DNA of 32,529 nt from Synergistetes bacterium JGI 0000079-D21. GTDB lineage: Bacteria; Synergistota; Synergistia; Synergistales; 79-D21. The notes beneath the pieces are model-generated. The model was not told the origin of the DNA. It made no database searches and saw nothing but the letters and a program-made list of their open reading frames with translations. Below, one piece after another: positions 22,094 through 31,740 of this stretch. Each line of letters starts with the position of its first letter. Position 1 is the first letter of the stretch. The stretch is from NCBI GenBank assembly GCA_000402835.1, contig AQRZ01000052.1, positions 16,898 through 49,426 of the forward strand, written 5' to 3'. Position numbers and translations under genes: made by a program.

Positions 22094-23046
22094 CGACCGC
22101 CTCGCTGGCTTTCCGCGATTGTCCCCAGGATCTCCCCGATCGGGAAGAGGTCCCCGGAACGAGTCATATCATACCACACGGCGGGTTCAAACTTGGCAAA
22201 CCAGGTCATTTGGCGGCGCGCAAAAGCCCAGGTCGCCCGGATGATCCTTTCCACGGCCTGGTCCAGCGGGATTTTGCCCCGGATCGAAGCGGCAAGTTCA
22301 CGGTAGCCGAGTCCCTGCATGGAGGGATAGCGCTCGTCTATCCCCTTGGCAAGGAGCGAGGCGACTTCCTCAAGAAACCCCTCCTTCATCTGGTCATGCA
22401 CCCGCTGGGCGATCCTTTCCCTCAAGTCCTCCCGGGAACGTGTCAGGCCGATGTAGAGGACGTCCGCCTGGGTGCCCAGGGGCCTGCGCTCCCGGAAGGC
22501 GACGGAAGGCGGCTGGCCCGTCAGTTCGTAGATCTCCAGAGCCCGGACGATTCGAACGCCGTCGTTGGGGTGAATCCGGGAAGCGGTGGTTTCATCGATG
22601 GTCCGAAGCCGAAGGTGTAGGGCTTCCTTGCCTTCGGAGCGCAGGGCTTCTTCGAGCCTGCCTCGGACCGCAGGGTCCGAGGGGAGTTCCGCGGTCAAGG
22701 TACCGGATAGGAGGGCCCGGAAATAGAAAGGGGTTCCCCCGACCAGAAGGACGTTTTTCCCTCTTGCCCGGATCTCCCGTATCGCCGCCTCGGCCAGCTC
22801 CACGAAACGGGAGGCCGAGAAACGTTCCGTCGGTTCCGCCACATCGATGAGGTGGTGGGGCACGCGTTCCCGCTCTTCCCGGGTCGCCTTGGCGGTGCCG
22901 ATATCCAGCAACCGGTAGACCTGGCGCGAATCGACGGATACGATTTCCGCCGACAGGGTTTCAGCCAGGTCCAGGCTGAGCCGTGTCTTTCCCACGGCCG
23001 TCGGGCCGATGATGGCGCAGAAGAAAGGTTTTTCGTCGACCGTCAT
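22087..23046 (-). CDS. miaA: tRNA dimethylallyltransferase
   Basis: A 319-residue enzyme that adds the isopentenyl group of DMAPP to A37 of tRNAs reading UNN codons. Walker A is GPTAVGKT (14-21); the substrate motif VSVDSRQVYRLLDIGTAK follows, with HHLIDV, LLVGGTPFYFRALL, RIHPNDGVRIVRALE and the C-terminal MQGLGYREL...RQMTWF. The start ATG is one base after the mutL stop. The order mutS-mutL-miaA is common in bacteria. Its substrate DMAPP is made by IspH, the next gene. Confidence 0.96.
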   Translation of the reverse strand: MTVDEKPFFCAIIGPTAVGKTRLSLDLAETLSAEIVSVDSRQVYRLLDIGTAKATREERERVPHHLIDVAEPTERFSASRFVELAEAAIREIRARGKNVLLVGGTPFYFRALLSGTLTAELPSDPAVRGRLEEALRSEGKEALHLRLRTIDETTASRIHPNDGVRIVRALEIYELTGQPPSVAFRERRPLGTQADVLYIGLTRSREDLRERIAQRVHDQMKEGFLEEVASLLAKGIDERYPSMQGLGYRELAASIRGKIPLDQAVERIIRATWAFARRQMTWFAKFEPAVWYDMTRSGDLFPIGEILGTIAESQRGGRC

Positions 23047-23047
23047 T

Positions 23048-24733
23048 TCAGCCTTTCCTTCCGAAGTGGCGTTTGATGGCCGAACCGCCCAGGCGAAGGA
23101 AAGTCGGCCTTCCGTGGGGACAGGTCCGTGGTCCCTCGGTTTCGAAGAGTTGGTGCCAGAGAGCCAGCGCCTCTTCCGAACCGACCCTGTCCCCCAGTTT
23201 CATCGCTCCGTGGCAGGCAGCGGAGGCCCAGCGGCGGGCGAGCCGGATGTCGAGCGGTTGTTCGGGGTTCTCGTCCAGTGCCGCGATCGTGCTTCTCAGT
23301 AGATCTTCAGGGGAAACCGATTCCAGGCCTGGGAAAAACGGGACGGCCGTCAGCGAGGGAACGAGTCCGTGCTTTTGCTCGAAACCGAACCCCAGTTCGA
23401 GGAGTCGGAAACGATGCTCCTCCGCTCCCGCCGCCAGGCTCGGAGAGAGTTCTGTCTTCATGCCGAGCCGTTGGGAAGGAAAACGGTTCTTCATGGCTTC
23501 CCGCAGCCGGTCGTAAAGGATGCGCTCGTGGGCCGCGTGGGGATCCACGAGGACGAGGTCGTTTCCCTCGGAAAAGACCAGGAATCCTTCCGAAACGTGT
23601 CCCAGGAAACGGACAGCAGCGGTTTTTGGGGCGGATCCGGGAAAATCCCCGGCGGGGTATTCGACAAGGCGGCCGACTTCCGCTTCCGTAGGCGCTGCCA
23701 CGCGAGGCCAGGGAAGGTTCAAGCCTCCTCCTTCGCTCGAAAATCCTTCCGAAGGCTGAGGTTTCTCGAGGACAAGTTCCGCACCGAAAGCCAGGGCTGC
23801 CTTCGCGGCTCCGTGAACGGCTTCGAAGACGGTGCCGGAATTTCGAAACCGCACCTCCGCCTTTGCCGGATGGATATTGACGTCCACATCCGCGGGAGGG
23901 CAATCGACCAAAATGACCCAGTCACCGGCGATTTCAGGCCCGAGGGCGAAGAGGGCGGACCGGATCGTGGGTTCGGTCACCCTCCTACCGTTGACGAAAG
24001 AAAGAACTTCGGTACGCTGGCCCGGCCTGGCGGTTCCGCGCCAGGCCTCGACGATGACCGGGCCCTTTTCGTATCGTGTTTCCCTGAGCCGGCTTTCGCC
24101 GAGTACGGCCTGGAGGATTTCCCTCCGTGTCCCGCCTTCCCAGCGGAAGACGGATTTCCCGTCTGCGACGAAAAGGAACGAAACCGCCGGGAAAACGATC
24201 GCCATTTCCTGGACGACCTTCAGGATCCGCCTCTGTTCGGCGGACGAGCTTTTCAGGAACTTCCGGCGGGCCGGCAGGTTGAAGAACAGGTCGTCGACCT
24301 GGACGCGAGTCCCCTTGGGGGTTTCGATGGTCCCGCTGCCGATGAACTGTCCTCCCTCGACCCGGATGAAGGCTCCTTCCGTCTTCGATGCCGGGCGGCT
24401 GCGGACCTCGAAGCGGCTGACGCTGGCAATGCTGGAAAGTGCCTCCCCCCGGAAACCGAGGGTCGTGATCCTTTCCAGGTCGTCGATGTCGAACAGCTTG
24501 CTCGTGGCAAAACGCTCCACGGCCAAGGGGAGTTCTTCCGGGAGGATGCCCGCCCCGTCATCTTCCACGACGATGGAAAGGGTCCCTCCCTGGACGATCC
24601 GGACCGTCACGCGGGAGGCCCCTGCATCGAGGGAGTTTTCGAGGAGTTCCTTCACGACGGATGCCGGGCGCTCGATGACCTCTCCCGCGGCGATCCGGTG
24701 GGTGACGGTTTCGGGCAGCCTGCGGATCGCCAT
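23048..24733 (-). CDS. mutL: DNA mismatch repair protein MutL
   Basis: A 561-residue GHKL ATPase that links MutS to strand incision. N-terminal motifs: ELLENSLDAGA (29-39), VEDDGAGI and TTLGFRGEALSSIASVS. A transducer domain follows to about residue 330, a variable linker to about 370, and a C-terminal dimerisation domain. The endonuclease-type motif DQHAxxExxxxE appears as DPHAAHERILYD, with Gln replaced by Pro and the last Glu by Asp; the supporting ACHGAMKLGD and CPHGRPTFLRL motifs are intact. It is therefore of the endonuclease lineage rather than the E. coli type. ATG 24733 overlaps the mutS stop. Confidence 0.95.
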   Translation of the reverse strand: MAIRRLPETVTHRIAAGEVIERPASVVKELLENSLDAGASRVTVRIVQGGTLSIVVEDDGAGILPEELPLAVERFATSKLFDIDDLERITTLGFRGEALSSIASVSRFEVRSRPASKTEGAFIRVEGGQFIGSGTIETPKGTRVQVDDLFFNLPARRKFLKSSSAEQRRILKVVQEMAIVFPAVSFLFVADGKSVFRWEGGTRREILQAVLGESRLRETRYEKGPVIVEAWRGTARPGQRTEVLSFVNGRRVTEPTIRSALFALGPEIAGDWVILVDCPPADVDVNIHPAKAEVRFRNSGTVFEAVHGAAKAALAFGAELVLEKPQPSEGFSSEGGGLNLPWPRVAAPTEAEVGRLVEYPAGDFPGSAPKTAAVRFLGHVSEGFLVFSEGNDLVLVDPHAAHERILYDRLREAMKNRFPSQRLGMKTELSPSLAAGAEEHRFRLLELGFGFEQKHGLVPSLTAVPFFPGLESVSPEDLLRSTIAALDENPEQPLDIRLARRWASAACHGAMKLGDRVGSEEALALWHQLFETEGPRTCPHGRPTFLRLGGSAIKRHFGRKG

Positions 24734-27315
24734 CAGGATCGGACCTCCCTGCAGCGGTCCCGAAGACGGTACAGGAGTCCCAAGGCTTCCAGGGGGCTAA
24801 GCCGATCCGGGTCCAGGGCCGCGATTTCGTCCAGCAGTGCGTCCTGGGGCGAGGGGAACAGGGAAAGCTGTCCCTTTGCCTTCCGGTCTCTTTCCGGTTC
24901 TCTTTCGGGAAGATCGAGTTCAGGCTTTTTCTCGAAGCTCTCCAGGATCGTTTGTGCCCGGAGGACGACCGAATCGGGAATCCCCGCTAGGCGGGCGACT
25001 TCGATCCCGTAGGAGCGGTCCGCGGGTCCCGGCCTGACGCGGTGCAGAAAACGGATCCCGGAAACGGTTTCCTCCACCGCCATCGAGAGGTTGACGATCT
25101 CGGGGAAACGCCCGGCGAGGGCGGTCAGTTCGTGGAAGTGCGTGGCGAAAAGGACGAGGGGCCTGCAGTCGCTCCTCGCGTGGAGGTATTCCAGCACGGC
25201 CCAGGCGATGCTCATCCCATCGTAGGTGGAGGTCCCCCGCCCCACTTCGTCCAGGACGACGAAGCTTCGGGGGGTGAGGTTGTTCAGGATCTGGGCGGTT
25301 TCGAGCATCTCCACGAGGAAGGTGCTCCGGCCGAGGGCCAGCTCGTCGTGGGCTCCGATACGGGTGAAAATCCGGTCCACGAGCCCGAATTCGGCGGAAT
25401 CCGCGGGGACGAAGCTGCCCATCTGGGCCATGATTACCAGGAGGGCCGCCATTCGAAGGTAGGTCGATTTCCCGGCCATGTTCGGGCCGGTGAGGATGGC
25501 CATCCGCTTGCCGAACCGGTCCAGATCGACGCTGTTCGGAGTGTAAGGATCGTTGCCCAGCGTGGTTTCCACGACGGGATGTCGGCCGCCGGAGATCCGG
25601 ATTCGTTCACCCCCGTTGACGGCGGGCCTCACGTACCGACGTTCCCAAGCGACATCCGCCAGCGAGGAAAGGCAGTCCAGGCACGCGATCGTCCGTCCTG
25701 TTTCCTGGATCTCGGAAGCACGCGAAAGAACCCGCTCCCGAAGGGCCTCGTAGAGGAAGGCTTCCCGCTTCTGGACTTCCTCGGAGGCCTTGAGGATCTT
25801 TTCTTCGTAATCCTTGAGCTCGGGGGTGACGAACCGTTCAGCAGCCACCAGTGTCTGCCTCCGGATGTAGTTGTCCGGGACCTTGTCCAGCTGCGACCTC
25901 GGAATCTCGATGTAATAGCCGAAGACCCTGTTGTTTCCCACCTTTAAATTGGAGATGCCGGTCCTCGCCCGTTCCTGGGCCATGTAGCCGGCGAGCCAGC
26001 CTTCTGCCTGCCCCGCCAGGGAGCGCCATTCATCCAGCGTCGGATCGGCTCCGCTTCTGATGACCCCTCCGTCCTTCAAGCTGCGGGGTGGAGCGTCCGC
26101 GAGGGTCCCCCGGAGGTCTTCCAGGCAACCGGAAAGTTCCGGGATCCCCGCGAGGAAGTGTTCGAGCGGGCTGTCCCTCCCGATCGCCAGGAGTGTCGGC
26201 ACTTCCGACAGGGTGTCACGGATCCCTGCGAGGTCGACCGGAGATCCGAGGTTCAGGGAAAGCCTTCCGACGGACCGTTCAAGATCCCTGCACCGCTGGA
26301 GGGAATCCGCGAGGCGTGCTCGGCTTCCCGGGTTGTCCTTCAGCCATTCGATGGCATCCTGCCTTGCGCGGATGGCGTCGAGGTCGAGCAGGGGGCGTAG
26401 GATCCAATCCTTGAGGGTCCTTTTCCCCATGGGGGTCCGGCACCGGTTCAGGACACCGAAGAGCGAGGCCGGGCCGGATTCCAGGAGTTCCAGGTTTTTC
26501 TGCGACTGGGCGTCGATTCGGAGAGAATCCCCGCACGAAAGGGGGTAGAGCCGCATCACGTGCCTGGAGAGACCGAACTGCGTTTCCTCGAAGTACCGAA
26601 AAACCGCACAGGCAGGTCCGGCTGCCGGATCGCCGTCGTCCAGCCCGAAAGCCCGAAGGCTGGGAACGTTCCACCTTTTGCAGAGCCACGCCTCCGCGGA
26701 CCTCGGTTCGAAGAGACTGCGGTCCTTTTCGGAAATGAGGCAGGTTTCGGGTAGGCAGGGCGTGATCCTTGCCCGCACCGCTTCGGGGCAGGGTTGGGGG
26801 ACGAGGATTTCCATCGGGCCGAAGGCCGCCAGCAGTCCCATCGCTCCGACGGCATCGAAAGTTCCCGCCTCGAGGCGGCCGGAGCCCGGGGAAAGGAGAG
26901 CGACGGAAAAACGGCCGTCTTTCTCGGAAATGGCGGCGAGGCGCCCCTCCCCTTTTGCATCCTCTGGAACGTAGGTTCCCGGTGTCACCAGGCGGACGAC
27001 GCGCCTTTCCACTAGGGTCCGCCCGTCCGGTTCCGTCATCTGCTCGCAGATCGCGACTTTCCTGCCTGCCTTCACGAGCTTCTCGAGGTAGGGTTCAACG
27101 GAATGGTGGGGCACTCCCGCCATGGGAACCTTCTTCTCGCTGTCCCGGGCCGTGAGGGCGATGTCCAGGAGACGCGAAGCCTCCCGGGCGTCTTCGAAGA
27201 ACATTTCGTAGAAATCTCCCATGCGGAAAAAAAGAAGGCAGTCGGGATAGGCTTTCTTCCAGGTGAAGTACTGTTCAAGCATGGGAGTCATGGCGATTCC
27301 CTGTTCCGGTTTCAT
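24733..27315 (-). CDS. mutS: DNA mismatch repair protein MutS
   Basis: An 860-residue mismatch sensor. The mismatch-contact motif Phe35-Tyr36-Glu37 lies in FFRMGDFYEMFFEDA. Connector, lever and clamp domains follow, then the ATPase with Walker A GPNMAGKSTYLRM near residue 610, LGRSTFLVEM (signature) and VVLDEVGRGTSTYDG (Walker B). The helix-turn-helix dimerisation region is near 740-770, and a charged tail with LPEREPERDRKAKGQ follows. ATG 27315 is chosen because it overlaps the ruvX stop (ATGA) and gives a normal MutS length; the frame stays open upstream into ruvX but is not coding there. mutL follows, coupled. Confidence 0.97.
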   Translation of the reverse strand: MKPEQGIAMTPMLEQYFTWKKAYPDCLLFFRMGDFYEMFFEDAREASRLLDIALTARDSEKKVPMAGVPHHSVEPYLEKLVKAGRKVAICEQMTEPDGRTLVERRVVRLVTPGTYVPEDAKGEGRLAAISEKDGRFSVALLSPGSGRLEAGTFDAVGAMGLLAAFGPMEILVPQPCPEAVRARITPCLPETCLISEKDRSLFEPRSAEAWLCKRWNVPSLRAFGLDDGDPAAGPACAVFRYFEETQFGLSRHVMRLYPLSCGDSLRIDAQSQKNLELLESGPASLFGVLNRCRTPMGKRTLKDWILRPLLDLDAIRARQDAIEWLKDNPGSRARLADSLQRCRDLERSVGRLSLNLGSPVDLAGIRDTLSEVPTLLAIGRDSPLEHFLAGIPELSGCLEDLRGTLADAPPRSLKDGGVIRSGADPTLDEWRSLAGQAEGWLAGYMAQERARTGISNLKVGNNRVFGYYIEIPRSQLDKVPDNYIRRQTLVAAERFVTPELKDYEEKILKASEEVQKREAFLYEALRERVLSRASEIQETGRTIACLDCLSSLADVAWERRYVRPAVNGGERIRISGGRHPVVETTLGNDPYTPNSVDLDRFGKRMAILTGPNMAGKSTYLRMAALLVIMAQMGSFVPADSAEFGLVDRIFTRIGAHDELALGRSTFLVEMLETAQILNNLTPRSFVVLDEVGRGTSTYDGMSIAWAVLEYLHARSDCRPLVLFATHFHELTALAGRFPEIVNLSMAVEETVSGIRFLHRVRPGPADRSYGIEVARLAGIPDSVVLRAQTILESFEKKPELDLPEREPERDRKAKGQLSLFPSPQDALLDEIAALDPDRLSPLEALGLLYRLRDRCREVRS

Positions 27316-27737
27316 CCGTTCCCGTCCCTCCGGCGGTCCAGGAAATCCTGCAGGAAAACGGCTGCGGCGACCTTGTCGACACGGGTCCTCCGTTTGCGGG
27401 CGTCCACGTTTCCTTCGAGCAGGATCTGGTGGGCCCGGGTCGTTGAAAAGCGTTCGTCGATGAACTCCACGGGGATCGGATCGATTTCGGCGGCGATCGT
27501 TTCCGCCATGCTGCGGATCCTGGCGGCCTCGGGGCCCTCCGCCCCGGTGGTGCGAAGCGGAAGCCCGACGACGACCAGGTCCACGGGGGCGGATTCTGCG
27601 ATCAGGCGCTTGAGGCTTTCGAGCCAGGCGGAGTCGACTCGCCAGACGGCGATCCCCTGGGCAAAAAGACCCAGGGGATCGGTGATCGCCACGCCAATTC
27701 GAACCGTTCCGAGATCGAGTCCGATCAGGCGTCCCAT
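27312..27737 (-). CDS. ruvX: Holliday-junction resolvase-like / pre-16S rRNA nuclease YqgF
   Basis: A 141-residue RNase H-like fold protein. Visible are the first catalytic strand IGLDLGTVRIGVAITDPLG with Asp8, VVVGLPLRTTGAEGPEA, the catalytic Glu in EFIDERFSTTRAH, and the closing RVDKVAAAVFLQDFLD with the third acidic residue. In E. coli the homologue matures the 5' end of 16S rRNA. It lies 8 nt after alaS, a common pairing, and overlaps mutS by 4 nt. Confidence 0.94.
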   Translation of the reverse strand: MGRLIGLDLGTVRIGVAITDPLGLFAQGIAVWRVDSAWLESLKRLIAESAPVDLVVVGLPLRTTGAEGPEAARIRSMAETIAAEIDPIPVEFIDERFSTTRAHQILLEGNVDARKRRTRVDKVAAAVFLQDFLDRRRDGNG

Positions 27738-27745
27738 CGAAGGTC

Positions 27746-30394
27746 CTAGGACTTCGCGAAAAGGTTCTCGACGATGCCCGCCACGGCATCGAGCGCCTCG
27801 GCGACCTTTTCCGGGCTCTTCCCGCCGGCCTGGGCCAGGTTGGGCCTTCCGCCCCCCGACCCGCCCACCAGGGGGGCGATGGAACCAACGAGACGTCCGG
27901 CGTGGAACCCGCCCGAAACGGCAAGTTCGTCGCCCATGGCCATGAGAGAGACTTTCCCCTCCCCCACCGAGGCGAAGACGATGACGGCTCCCTTCAGGCG
28001 GTTCTTGACGGAATCACCCAGTTGACGGAGGAGTTCCATGTCGACCCCCTCGAAATGTCCCGTAACCACCGAGAACTTCCCGACCTGCCTGGCGGAAGCC
28101 GCAAGGTCCGCTGCCCTGCAAAGCAGGGCTTTGAGTTTTGCGTCGGTGGCCTCGCGACGCGCAGCGGAAAGCTCGTCCAGCAGGGCACGCACCCTTTCTG
28201 GGAGATGCTCGGTCTCATGGACTCCAAGAGATTCCTTCAAGCGGTCAACGATCTCGTGGTCCGCTTTCTGTGAGAAGTAGGCAGGCCGCCCCGCCTGCGC
28301 GGTGATGCGCCGAAGGCCCGAGCCGATCCCCTCTTCCCGGAGGATCCGGAAAAGACCGATATCCCCGGTGAAATTGCAGTGGGTGCCTCCGCACAGTTCG
28401 GTCGAGAAACCGGGAACGCTCACGACGCGGACACGGCTTCCGTACTTTTCGCTGAACAGCGCCTTGGCTCCCATCTCCTTGGCCTTTTCCAGGTCGGTTT
28501 CGAGCGTCTCGAGGGGGATGTTGCGGAGAACCTGCTCGTTGACGATCCGTTCCACGCGGGCAAGCTCGTCGCGCGTCACCGCGGAGAAGTGCGTAAAGTC
28601 GAACCGGAGCGCCTCCGGGCCGACGAGAGATCCCGCCTGCCTCACGTGATCGCCGAGAACGTGGATCAGGGCTTCATGCAGAAGGTGCGTGGCGGTATGG
28701 TGCCTCCGGATGTCCCACCGTCGGTCCTCGTCCACGGCCGCGAGGACCGTGTCCCCTTTCCGGAGAAGGCCTTCTTCCACCCGGATCCGGATGACCGGGA
28801 GCTCTGCCGCCGGGCTGACCGTGTCCAGCACCCTCGCTTTCACGATCTCCGAGGACAAGGTTCCCGTGTCTCCGACCTGCCCGCCCTTTTCCGCGTAAAA
28901 GGGAGTCCGGTCCAGGACCGCCTCGGCCTCGTCACCCGCCTGCAGCTCCTCGACCGGCCGCCCGTCCTGGATGAGAGCCAGGACCGTCGCCTGTGCCCGC
29001 GTTTCGGCATAACCGACGAACGGGACCTGCCCGATGGTTTTCGCCAGCTCGGTATACACGTTCCCCGACAAGGACGCCGATGCCATCTTGCTGGAACTGC
29101 GGGCCCGCTCCCTCTGGTCCTCCATGGCCCGCTCGAAGCCTTTCCGGTCGAGCGTGAACGAGGCGTCCTGGCAGATCTCCTCCGTCAGCTCGATGGGGAA
29201 GCCGTACGTGTCGTACAGCTCGAAGGCCACCTCGCCGGGCAGGACCGTTTCCCCCCGGTCGGCGAGGCGCCGGAGTTCGCTTTCGATGAGGGCGGAGCCC
29301 TGTTCCAGCGTCCTACCGAACTTGGCCTCCTCGAAATCGATGACCTGCCGGATCGCGTTCTGCCTCTCGGGAATTTCCCGGTAATGGCTTCCCATGACCT
29401 CGATCACCGTGGGGAGCAACCCGGAAAGGAAGGGTTTCTGGAGGCCGAGCAGCCTCCCCCATCGCACGGCCCGGCGGAGGAGCCGCCTGAGGACGTATCC
29501 CCGCCCTTCGTTCGACGGGAGGATACCGTCCGCGATCATGAAGGAGATGGCCCTGATGTGGTCCGAAATGACCCGCACAGCCATGTCCCCTTTCGGGTTC
29601 GAGCCGTAGGCGTGGCCCGTCATCTCGCAGGCATGGCGGATGAGAGGAACGAAGAGATCCGTGTCGAAGTCCGTTCGAACGCCCTGGACGACCGAGGCAA
29701 GCCTTTCCAGCCCCATGCCGGTGTCGATGTTCTGCTTGGGGAGCGGGACCAGGTTGCCCGCCTCGTCCCGGTTGAACTGCATGAAGACCAGGTTCCAGAT
29801 TTCCAGGTAGCGATCGCAGCTGCAGCCCACCTTGCAATCCGGTTTTCCGCAGGAGAACGAGGGCCCCTGGTCGTAGATGAGCTCGGAGCAAGGACCGCAG
29901 GGGCCGACCGGCCCGACCGCCCAGAAGTTGTCCTCTTCTCCCATGCGGACGATCCGTTCCTCGGGAAGCCCCACGGTCCGGTGCCAGATTTCGAAGGCCT
30001 CGTCGTCGTCGAGGTAGATCGTGGCCGTAAGGCGGTCAGGGTCGAGACCGATCCTTTCGGTGACGAACTCCCAGGCCCATGGGATGGCTTCCTTCTTGAA
30101 ATAGTCCCCGAAACTGAAGTTCCCGAGCATTTCGAAGAAAGTATGATGGCGTGCGGTTCGACCGACGTTCTCGATGTCGTTTGTCCGGACGCATTTCTGG
30201 GACGTGGTGGCCCGCTTGACTGGAGGCACCTTCATCCCGAGGAAGTACGGTTTGAAGGGCACCATGCCTGCGATGGTGAACATGATGGAAGGGTCTTCGG
30301 GAACGAGGGAAAAGCTCGGGAAGCGCCGATGGCCCTTCTCCTCGAAGAATCCGAGAAAACTTTCCCTCAGTTGGTTTCCGCTCCTGAACTGCAT
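27746..30394 (-). CDS. alaS: Alanyl-tRNA synthetase
   Basis: An 882-residue class II synthetase. The catalytic core is at the N-terminus (TTSQKCVRTNDIENVG, then HHTFFEMLGNFSFGDYFKKE). A Cys-rich insertion CGKPDCKVGCSCDRYLEIWN resembles Clostridia-like AlaRS. The tRNA-recognition domain follows, then the editing domain with zinc ligands HHTATHLLH and CGGTHCNFTGDIG, and a C-Ala domain with the glycine-rich GGSGGGRPNLAQAGG. ATG 30394 is chosen because GCAGGAGGCG lies about 7 nt upstream and MQFRSGNQLRESFL is the normal start; the frame is open 13 codons further but without a ribosome site. A promoter-like TATAAT lies just upstream. Confidence 0.96.
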   Translation of the reverse strand: MQFRSGNQLRESFLGFFEEKGHRRFPSFSLVPEDPSIMFTIAGMVPFKPYFLGMKVPPVKRATTSQKCVRTNDIENVGRTARHHTFFEMLGNFSFGDYFKKEAIPWAWEFVTERIGLDPDRLTATIYLDDDEAFEIWHRTVGLPEERIVRMGEEDNFWAVGPVGPCGPCSELIYDQGPSFSCGKPDCKVGCSCDRYLEIWNLVFMQFNRDEAGNLVPLPKQNIDTGMGLERLASVVQGVRTDFDTDLFVPLIRHACEMTGHAYGSNPKGDMAVRVISDHIRAISFMIADGILPSNEGRGYVLRRLLRRAVRWGRLLGLQKPFLSGLLPTVIEVMGSHYREIPERQNAIRQVIDFEEAKFGRTLEQGSALIESELRRLADRGETVLPGEVAFELYDTYGFPIELTEEICQDASFTLDRKGFERAMEDQRERARSSSKMASASLSGNVYTELAKTIGQVPFVGYAETRAQATVLALIQDGRPVEELQAGDEAEAVLDRTPFYAEKGGQVGDTGTLSSEIVKARVLDTVSPAAELPVIRIRVEEGLLRKGDTVLAAVDEDRRWDIRRHHTATHLLHEALIHVLGDHVRQAGSLVGPEALRFDFTHFSAVTRDELARVERIVNEQVLRNIPLETLETDLEKAKEMGAKALFSEKYGSRVRVVSVPGFSTELCGGTHCNFTGDIGLFRILREEGIGSGLRRITAQAGRPAYFSQKADHEIVDRLKESLGVHETEHLPERVRALLDELSAARREATDAKLKALLCRAADLAASARQVGKFSVVTGHFEGVDMELLRQLGDSVKNRLKGAVIVFASVGEGKVSLMAMGDELAVSGGFHAGRLVGSIAPLVGGSGGGRPNLAQAGGKSPEKVAEALDAVAGIVENLFAKS

Positions 30395-30444
30395 CTGGAT
30401 CGCCTCCTGCGGCGCAGTTTGTCTTCCAGCCACTCTGCCCGGAA

Positions 30445-30474
30445 ATTATAGCTCCCCCGTCAGCCCTGCAACAA
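30445..30474 (-). promoter_or_regulatory. Candidate promoter for alaS
   Basis: On the - strand a perfect TATAAT (30450-30445) lies about 50 nt before the alaS start, in the 65-nt gap after mtaD. The best -35 candidate is TTGTTG (30474-30469) with an 18-bp spacer, a weak 3/6 match that overlaps the end of mtaD. No T-box or other leader structure is visible in this short gap. Confidence 0.4.
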
Positions 30475-31740
30475 CTCTTTCCGGCATGCAGCCGCCTTTT
30501 CGAGGATCGTTTCCCTTTCCAGCGTCAAGTGAACTCCATCCCGGTACAGCCATTTCCCCGCCACTACCGTCCCGGTCACATCTGCCGATGAGCCCGAATA
30601 AACGAGGCTGGCAGAAAGGGTTTCGGGCGTTGCCCCGACATACTGGGGTTTGTCCAGGTCGACCAGCACGAGGTCGGCCTGCCAACCTGGCTTCAGGAGC
30701 CCGACGTTTTCCAGGCCCAGGGCCCTTGCCCCGTCGAGCGTGGCCATCCGCAGGACCTCCGAGGCGAGGACGATGCTGGGATCCCTTCGGATCCCCTTGT
30801 GAAGGAGGGAACAGGTCCGCATTTCGTCCCAGACATCCAGGCGGTTGTTGCTGGCGGCTCCGTCCGTTCCCAGGGCCACCCGAACGTTCTTTTCGAGGAA
30901 GGCGGGAACAGGGGCGACCCCGCTACCGAGCTTCAGGTTGCTATTCGGGTTGTGCACGATGGATAAACGACTGTTCGCCAAGTCCCGGAGGCGGTCTTCC
31001 GGGAACCAGACCCCGTGTGCCAGGAGGGCGAACGGGACCTCGTGGAGCCCGACCTCTTCCAGCAGGTCGACGGGGTCCTTCCGGAGCTCCTCGCGGATGT
31101 AGCGGGCTTCCCATTCCGTTTCCAGCCAGTGGGTGTGCACTCCGACGCCGAACTCCCCGGCGGTCTGCGAAATCTCTCGAAAAGCCGCCGGAGGAACGGT
31201 GTAAATGGCGTGGGGTCCCAGCTGGATCGTCACGAGCCCGTTGGGGTCGTGGTAACGCCGGATGAGGTCCACGCCTTCCTGGATCTTCGCCTCGTCCGCT
31301 CCCACGAGGCCCCTCGAGAGAGCGCACCTCATCCCGGCCATCAGCGCCGCTTCGGCGACCTGGTCCATGAAAAAGTACATGTCCGCGAAACAGGTGACTC
31401 CCGCAGAAACCATCTCGAGCAGGGCGAGGCGGGTTCCCCAGAAGACATGTTCGGGGGTAAGGCGGGCCTCGACCGGCCAAATCCGTTGCTGGAGCCACTC
31501 CATGAGGGGAGCTTCCTCTCCCAGTCCCCTGAGGAGTGTCATGGCAGCGTGGGCATGGGCGTTCACGAAGCCGGGGAGCACCGCCGTTTTTCCCTTGCCG
31601 TCGATATCTGCGGGCCCTTCCGCGCTCCGCGGGGGCAGGATCGCACCGATGACGCTGCCCGAGACCACGATGTCGCAGGATCGGGCGGATTCCATCGAGC
31701 TGTCCAGCAGCAGGACGTCCCTCAGCAGCACCTCGATCAC
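30460..31740 (-). CDS. mtaD: 5-methylthioadenosine/S-adenosylhomocysteine deaminase
   Basis: A 426-residue amidohydrolase of the MtaD/TrzN branch that deaminates MTA or SAH (and sometimes adenosine). Metal ligands are in [16 protein letters not shown] (HxH near residues 61-63), [16 protein letters not shown] and [11 protein letters not shown] (the catalytic Asp). A beta-sandwich composite domain is formed by both termini ([20 protein letters not shown]). The GTG start at 31740 overlaps the ahcY stop by 4 nt (GTGA), so the two are translationally coupled. With mtnA and ahcY it forms a SAM by-product disposal set. Substrate preference cannot be read from sequence alone. Confidence 0.9.
   Translation of the reverse strand: MIEVLLRDVLLLDSSMESARSCDIVVSGSVIGAILPPRSAEGPADIDGKGKTAVLPGFVNAHAHAAMTLLRGLGEEAPLMEWLQQRIWPVEARLTPEHVFWGTRLALLEMVSAGVTCFADMYFFMDQVAEAALMAGMRCALSRGLVGADEAKIQEGVDLIRRYHDPNGLVTIQLGPHAIYTVPPAAFREISQTAGEFGVGVHTHWLETEWEARYIREELRKDPVDLLEEVGLHEVPFALLAHGVWFPEDRLRDLANSRLSIVHNPNSNLKLGSGVAPVPAFLEKNVRVALGTDGAASNNRLDVWDEMRTCSLLHKGIRRDPSIVLASEVLRMATLDGARALGLENVGLLKPGWQADLVLVDLDKPQYVGATPETLSASLVYSGSSADVTGTVVAGKWLYRDGVHLTLERETILEKAAACRKELLQG

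Noticed and set aside
27316..27924. N-terminal extension of mutS by about 200 codons
   Set aside because: The frame is open upstream by chance but lies over ruvX in another frame. The Arg/Pro-rich sequence has no domain, and the ATG at 27315 overlaps the ruvX stop.
28379..30451. 690-codon open frame on the + strand across alaS
   Set aside because: It is antisense to a fully motif-supported AlaRS, with no ribosome site or domain, and composition typical of a shadow frame.
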